Shown one piece after another: positions 60,123-64,000 of a stretch of 64,000 bases of DNA. Source of the DNA: CAZGMC01 sp964526565 (GTDB lineage: Bacteria > Pseudomonadota > Alphaproteobacteria > DSM-16000 > Inquilinaceae). Location: assembly GCA_964526565.1 (NCBI GenBank), contig CAZGMC010000008.1, forward strand, positions 4,362 to 68,361, given 5' to 3'. Under the pieces are notes generated by a model. It had not been told where the DNA came from. It did no database searches and saw only the letters and a list, made by a program, of their open reading frames with translations. Each line of letters opens with the position of its first letter. Position 1 is the stretch's first letter. Both the position numbers and the translations under genes were made by a program.

Positions 60123-61583
60123 TCATCGACTGGCGCCGGCACGCCGCCAGTCGAGCACGGCAACCCCCATCCTTGTCATCTCGTGCCAGAGCGGGTGCTT
60201 GAGCAGGAACAGGCCGAGCAGCCAGGCCAGTCCGGCAGAGATGGTTGCAACGATCAGGGGCGCGAAATGGTTGTCCGGTCCGATATCGACGATGCTGGTC
60301 AGCACGATCAGCGGGGCGCAGACAAAAACGATGAGCGCCGCAGACTCCCTCAGGAAAACAAGATATTCCTTCATCGAGAATCCAAGAAACCGTTTCAGGA
60401 AAGCAGTATGTATGCAGAATGCCATCATGGTGTTCGCAAGCAGGGCAGCCAGCAGTTCCATCAGTCCAAAATACGCGGCAATAGGCAGTGTGATTATCTG
60501 AATTGGCAATACGATCAACTGCATAAAAAAGTAATCCTTGTACCGCCCCGCGCCGAGAAACAAGGGCCGGTTCAGGTTGGATGCAATCTTGATCAGCATG
60601 CAAATGCTCAGCACCTGAGCGATCGGGACGGCATCGTCCCATTGCGGCCCATAGAGCAGACGAATAGCCGGATAGGACATGAAAAAAACAAAGGCGAATG
60701 CCGGCCAGGCGACACCCAAGACCATTGACTGCGCCCTGAAATAGGCCGTCTTCAGGTCCTGCTCCTGCCGGTGCTCGAGGGCGAAATATGGCATGGCCAC
60801 CGGCCCGATTGCCTGGAAAATGCTGCGCTGGAAAAGATTCACGAAACCGGTGGCACGGTTCAGCTGGCCGGTGATGTCAAAGCCAAGCAGCCGGCCGCCG
60901 GCCAGCAGAGGCATGTTGTCGGCGAGTTCGGCAAGGACGCTGATGAGACTCAATTGACTGCCAAAACTGAAGACCCGCCGGAATTCGGCTGTTGTCGGCA
61001 ACAGCAGGAACGTGCTCGGGCGAAAGAACAGGCTCGAGAGAACAGTGGCCATGGTGCCGGCGACGGCGGCCCAGGCCAGGCTCATGAACCCGAAGCCCAG
61101 CCAGGCCAGGGTGACGGCCACGGTGGCATGGGTGATGGCGTTAAGGCTATTGATCACAAACAGATGGTGGAATTTCATGTCGCGACGCAACATTGCAAAG
61201 GTAATTGACGCAAACGGCAAGAAAAAGAAGCTGATGGCCAGTACCTTCAGTACGTCGCGGATCCCAGGCTCCTTGTAAAAATCGGCCACGAGTGCGGAGC
61301 ATGTCAGAAGCACTATTGCAACAGTCCAGGCCATGGCCAGCGTCACAGTAAAGGCGGCGCGTACCCTGGCGGGGCTCAATTCCCTTTCCTGGACAATGTA
61401 GCTGCCGGCGCCAAAGTCCCGGAACGAATGGCTCATCGCAACGATGGCCATGCCGACGGCAAAAATGCCGATTTCCTCCGGCGTCAGCAGGCGGGCGAGG
61501 ATCACGGTCGACACGAAGTGTATCGCCATGCTACTGTATTTCTCTGCAAAAGAGAAGGTCAGCGATCGGCGGACGCTTGTCAT
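60123..61583 (-). CDS. Wzx-like oligosaccharide flippase
   Basis: A 486-residue integral membrane protein with about 12-14 helices. The start SLTFSFAEKYSSMAIHFVST and VILARLLTPEEIGIFAVGMA, DFGAGSYIVQERELS and PFASITFAMLRRDMKFHHL are typical of the polysaccharide-transport (MOP, WzxC-like) family. It would flip lipid-linked repeat units for the Wzy-like polymerase at 49.5 kb. The ATG at 61583 begins the conserved part. Several stretches are AT-richer than the region average. It is divergent from dnaE2. Confidence 0.88.
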   Translation of the reverse strand: MTSVRRSLTFSFAEKYSSMAIHFVSTVILARLLTPEEIGIFAVGMAIVAMSHSFRDFGAGSYIVQERELSPARVRAAFTVTLAMAWTVAIVLLTCSALVADFYKEPGIRDVLKVLAISFFFLPFASITFAMLRRDMKFHHLFVINSLNAITHATVAVTLAWLGFGFMSLAWAAVAGTMATVLSSLFFRPSTFLLLPTTAEFRRVFSFGSQLSLISVLAELADNMPLLAGGRLLGFDITGQLNRATGFVNLFQRSIFQAIGPVAMPYFALEHRQEQDLKTAYFRAQSMVLGVAWPAFAFVFFMSYPAIRLLYGPQWDDAVPIAQVLSICMLIKIASNLNRPLFLGAGRYKDYFFMQLIVLPIQIITLPIAAYFGLMELLAALLANTMMAFCIHTAFLKRFLGFSMKEYLVFLRESAALIVFVCAPLIVLTSIVDIGPDNHFAPLIVATISAGLAWLLGLFLLKHPLWHEMTRMGVAVLDWRRAGASR

Positions 61584-61745
61584 GCGGCTCTCGGGCAGAG
61601 AAACGGGCAGCGGTGCTGCAGCACCGGTTATAGGCTGTCGTGGTGGGCCATCAATTCTACGATCGTCGCTTTGCGGTGGGTGGTCCGGGTCTGTCGCCGG
61701 CAATGACCCGTAATGACCTGTGGCATGCGGACGGCCACTGTGTTA

Positions 61746-61760
61746 GAACAAAACGCGCAC
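61746..61760. promoter_or_regulatory. possible LexA-like site upstream of dnaE2
   Basis: GAAC-N7-GCAC is one base from the alphaproteobacterial SOS-box form GAAC-N7-GAAC (the complement of GTTC-N7-GTTC). It lies 36 bases before the dnaE2 ATG, where an SOS operator would be expected. Such a degenerate match can arise by chance. Confidence 0.3.
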
Positions 61761-61795
61761 AAGGGTGCTCCGCCTCATCCCTTCCCCGGCCCGCC

Positions 61796-64000
61796 ATGCC
61801 CGCCTACGTCGAGCTTCAGGTCACCACGAACTTCTCGTTCCTGCGTGGCGCCTCGCATCCGGAGGAGCTGGCGGTGACGGCGGCGGCGCTCGGCCAGATG
61901 GCCATCGCGGTGACCGACCGCAACTCGCTGGCCGGGGTGGTGCGCGCCCACCTGGCCTGCCGGACCGCCGGCATCCGCCTGGTGGTCGGCGCCCGGCTCG
62001 ACTTGGAGGACGGGCCGGGCCTGTTGTGCCTGCCCACCGACCGCGCCGCCTATGGCCGGCTGTCGCGGCTGATCACCCGCGGCCGCCGCGCCGCCGCCAA
62101 GGGCGACTGCCGGCTGAGCCTGGCCGATGTGGAGGGCGCGCGCCAGGGCCAGATCTTCCTCGTCGTGCCGCCGGACACGCCGAGCGATTCGTTTGCCGTG
62201 GCGCTGGCCGAGGTCCGTGAGCGGCTCGGGGACGCGGTCCACCTCGCCGCCACCGCGCTCTACCGCGGCGCCGACGCCCGCCGGCTGGCCCGGCTGGCGG
62301 CGCTGGCCCGCGCCGCCGGCACGCCGCTGGTCGCCACCAACGACGTGCACTACCATAGCCCGGACCGCCGGCCGCTGCAGGACGTGCTGACCTGCATCCG
62401 CGAGGGCTGCACCATCCGCGAGGCCGGCTGGCGCCTGTTCCCCAATGCCGAGCGCCACCTGAAGTCCGCCGCCGAGATGGCGCGGCTGTTCCGCGACCAC
62501 CCGGAGGCGCCGGCCCGCACGGTCGAGATTGCCGCGGCCTGCCGCTTCTCCCTCGATGAGCTGCGCTACGAATACCCGCAGGAGGTCGCCGCCGGCCGCG
62601 CACCGCAGGACGAGCTGGTGCGGCTGACCCGGCAGGGCGCCGCCGAGCGCTATCCCGAGGGCGTGCCCGACACGGTGCACGCCCAGCTCGACCACGAGCT
62701 GGCCCTGATCGGCCGGCTCAACTACGCGCCGTACTTTCTCACCGTGCACGACATCGTCCGCTTCGCCCGGCGCCGCGGCATTCTCTGCCAGGGCCGCGGC
62801 TCGGCGGCCAATTCGGCGGTCTGCTACGTGCTTGGCATCACGGCGGTCGACCCGGCCCGTGCCGACCTGCTGTTCGAGCGCTTCGTCAGCCCCGAGCGCA
62901 ACGAGCCGCCCGACATCGACGTCGACTTCGAGCACGAGCGGCGCGAGGAGGTCATCCAGTACGTCTACGCCAGGTATGGCCGCGACCGCGCCGGGCTGAC
63001 CGCCACGGTGATCAGCTACCGGGCACGCGGCGCCATCCGCGACGTCGGCAAGGCCATGGGGCTGTCGGCCGATCTGGTCGACACCCTGGCGCGCACGGTC
63101 TCGGGCTGGGGCCGCGAGGGCATCGACGACGCCCGCGTGCGCGAGATCGGCCTGGATCCGGACGAGCCGACCTTGCGCCTGGCGCTGGACCTGTCGCGGC
63201 AGATCGCCGGTTTCCCGCGTCACCTGTCGCAGCACGTCGGCGGCTTCGTCATCAGCCGCGGGCCTTTGTCGGAGCTGGTGCCGATCGAGAACGCCGCCAT
63301 GCCCGACCGTACCGTCATCCAGTGGGACAAGGACGACCTGGATGCCCTGGGCATCCTCAAGGTCGACCTGCTGGCGCTGGGCATGCTGTCGTGCATCCGC
63401 CGTGGCTTCGACCTGCTCGCCCGCCACTACGGCCGCGACGTGTCTCTGGCCACGGTGCCGGCCGAGGACCCGGCGGTCTACGACATGCTGTGCAAGGCCG
63501 ACAGCCTGGGCGTGTTCCAGGTGGAAAGCCGCGCCCAGATGACCATGCTGCCGCGGCTCAAGCCGCGCGCCTTCTACGACCTGGTCATCGAGGTGGCGAT
63601 CGTCCGCCCCGGCCCGATCCAGGGCGACATGGTCCACCCTTTCTTGCGCCGGCGCAACGGCAGTGAGCGGGTCGAGTATCCGTCGGACGAGCTGCGCCGC
63701 GTCCTGGAGAAGACGCTGGGCGTGCCGCTGTTCCAGGAGCAGGCGATGAAGATCGCCATCGTCGCCGCCGGCTTCTCCCCGGCCGAGGCCGACCAGCTTC
63801 GCCGCGCCATGGCCACCTTCAAGAAGACCGGCGACATCCACCGCTTCCGCGACAAGCTGGTCGGCGGCATGACGGCGCGCGGCTACGACCCGGCGTTCGC
63901 CGAGCGCTGCTTCCGCCAGATCGAGGGCTTCGGCACCTACGGCTTTCCGGAGAGCCACGCCGCCAGCTTCGCGCTGCTGGTCTACGTCTCGGCCTGGCTC
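61796..64000 (+). CDS. dnaE2: error-prone DNA polymerase III alpha subunit DnaE2 (5' part, runs off window)
   Basis: 735 codons are visible with no stop. An N-terminal PHP-type domain starts ELQVTTNFSFLRGASHPEEL, the DnaE2 form of this block. GRGSAANSAVCYVLGIT and PPDIDVDFEHERREEVIQYV (catalytic Asp pair) are the polymerase core; RQIAGFPRHLSQHVGGFVIS and VAIVRPGPIQGDMVHPFL follow. DnaE2 works with ImuA and ImuB in SOS-induced mutagenic repair. No imuA/imuB lies upstream here: the neighbour is the divergent Wzx-like gene. The full protein would be roughly 1,050-1,150 residues, so about a third is missing. Confidence 0.95.
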   Translation, partial: MPAYVELQVTTNFSFLRGASHPEELAVTAAALGQMAIAVTDRNSLAGVVRAHLACRTAGIRLVVGARLDLEDGPGLLCLPTDRAAYGRLSRLITRGRRAAAKGDCRLSLADVEGARQGQIFLVVPPDTPSDSFAVALAEVRERLGDAVHLAATALYRGADARRLARLAALARAAGTPLVATNDVHYHSPDRRPLQDVLTCIREGCTIREAGWRLFPNAERHLKSAAEMARLFRDHPEAPARTVEIAAACRFSLDELRYEYPQEVAAGRAPQDELVRLTRQGAAERYPEGVPDTVHAQLDHELALIGRLNYAPYFLTVHDIVRFARRRGILCQGRGSAANSAVCYVLGITAVDPARADLLFERFVSPERNEPPDIDVDFEHERREEVIQYVYARYGRDRAGLTATVISYRARGAIRDVGKAMGLSADLVDTLARTVSGWGREGIDDARVREIGLDPDEPTLRLALDLSRQIAGFPRHLSQHVGGFVISRGPLSELVPIENAAMPDRTVIQWDKDDLDALGILKVDLLALGMLSCIRRGFDLLARHYGRDVSLATVPAEDPAVYDMLCKADSLGVFQVESRAQMTMLPRLKPRAFYDLVIEVAIVRPGPIQGDMVHPFLRRRNGSERVEYPSDELRRVLEKTLGVPLFQEQAMKIAIVAAGFSPAEADQLRRAMATFKKTGDIHRFRDKLVGGMTARGYDPAFAERCFRQIEGFGTYGFPESHAASFALLVYVSAWL

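Noticed and set aside
1..64000. Insertion sequences, prophage, integrase, CRISPR array
   Set aside because: I saw no transposase, phage or Cas-like protein and no regularly spaced repeats; the only tandem repeats are the short ones listed.

Overview
The window is GC-rich throughout, with tightly packed genes, frequent 4-base ATGA start/stop overlaps and Alphaproteobacteria-like gene content (DnaE2-type polymerase, RGG-tailed cold-shock protein, DUF3140 protein, large glycan locus). A Rhodospirillales-like alphaproteobacterium is my best inference; no rRNA or tRNA in the window fixes the taxon. I see no transposase, integrase, CRISPR array or tRNA gene.

Layout. 0-6.5 kb is housekeeping: a Memo/AMMECR1 fusion, a 3-hydroxyacyl-CoA dehydrogenase, a gene-poor stretch (2.2-3.2 kb) with a strong terminator hairpin, a DUF3140 protein, a cold-shock protein with a Gly/Arg repeat tail, and a CPA-type cation/proton antiporter. 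6.6-61.6 kb is one very large surface-glycan locus. 61.8 kb to the end is the 5' part of an error-prone DNA polymerase gene, dnaE2, running off the window.

Glycan locus, in transcription blocks. (a) Arabinose-5-phosphate isomerase and a membrane-bound WbpM/CapD-type dehydratase (6.6-10.1 kb, +). (b) A long minus-strand series from 24.5 down to 10.2 kb. Its first part is nonulosonic-acid chemistry: glycosyltransferase-like protein, class III aminotransferase, methyltransferase, metallophosphoesterase, ATP-grasp, PseG, PseI, GNAT. It continues into an unusual carbon-skeleton cassette: Gfo/Idh oxidoreductase, methyltransferase, SIS isomerase, transaldolase-like, HpcH/HpaI aldolase, HAD phosphatase, SDR. 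(c) Two glycosyltransferases (24.7-27.0 kb, +). (d) A minus-strand series from 38.5 to 27.0 kb: three methyltransferase-like proteins (one of them fourth from the end), a left-handed beta-helix acetyltransferase, a DUF4910 protein, a PFTS-motif protein, an acyl carrier protein, an AMP-forming ligase, an AAC(3)-family acyltransferase, a fused B12-dependent glutamate mutase, and PseF. (e) A plus-strand series, 38.9-49.4 kb: a UDP-L-6-deoxy-HexNAc trio, an ABC flippase/exporter, an RmlD-like reductase, PseC, Gfo/Idh, a glycosyltransferase and a methyltransferase-like protein. (f) SDR, CMP-Kdo-synthetase-like, SerA-like dehydrogenase and Wzy-like polymerase (53.8-49.5 kb, -). (g) An exported protein of unknown function, GalE and an XrtA-type initiating sugar transferase (54.2-57.9 kb, +). 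(h) Wzx-like flippase and two glycosyltransferases (61.6-57.8 kb, -).

How it fits together (inference). PseC, the GNAT (PseH role), PseG, PseI and PseF cover most of CMP-pseudaminic acid synthesis but lie in three separate blocks, and no dedicated PseB is present. The FnlA/CapE-type 5-inverting dehydratase at 39.8 kb could supply the shared 4-keto intermediate. The most striking part is block (d). A single-chain glutamate mutase, in which every catalytic residue I can check is conserved, sits in one tight series with an ACP, an adenylating ligase, an AAC(3)-like acyltransferase, a methyltransferase and a DUF4910 protein. Apart from the mutase this set resembles the Campylobacter flagellin-glycan Cj1295-Cj1308 genes. 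I propose it makes 3-methylaspartate (or a close relative) and installs it as an acyl decoration on a nonulosonic acid or amino sugar. I am not aware of a described system of this kind. A second candidate novelty is the aldolase/transaldolase/SIS cassette, which looks able to build an uncommon ulosonic or higher-carbon sugar acid.
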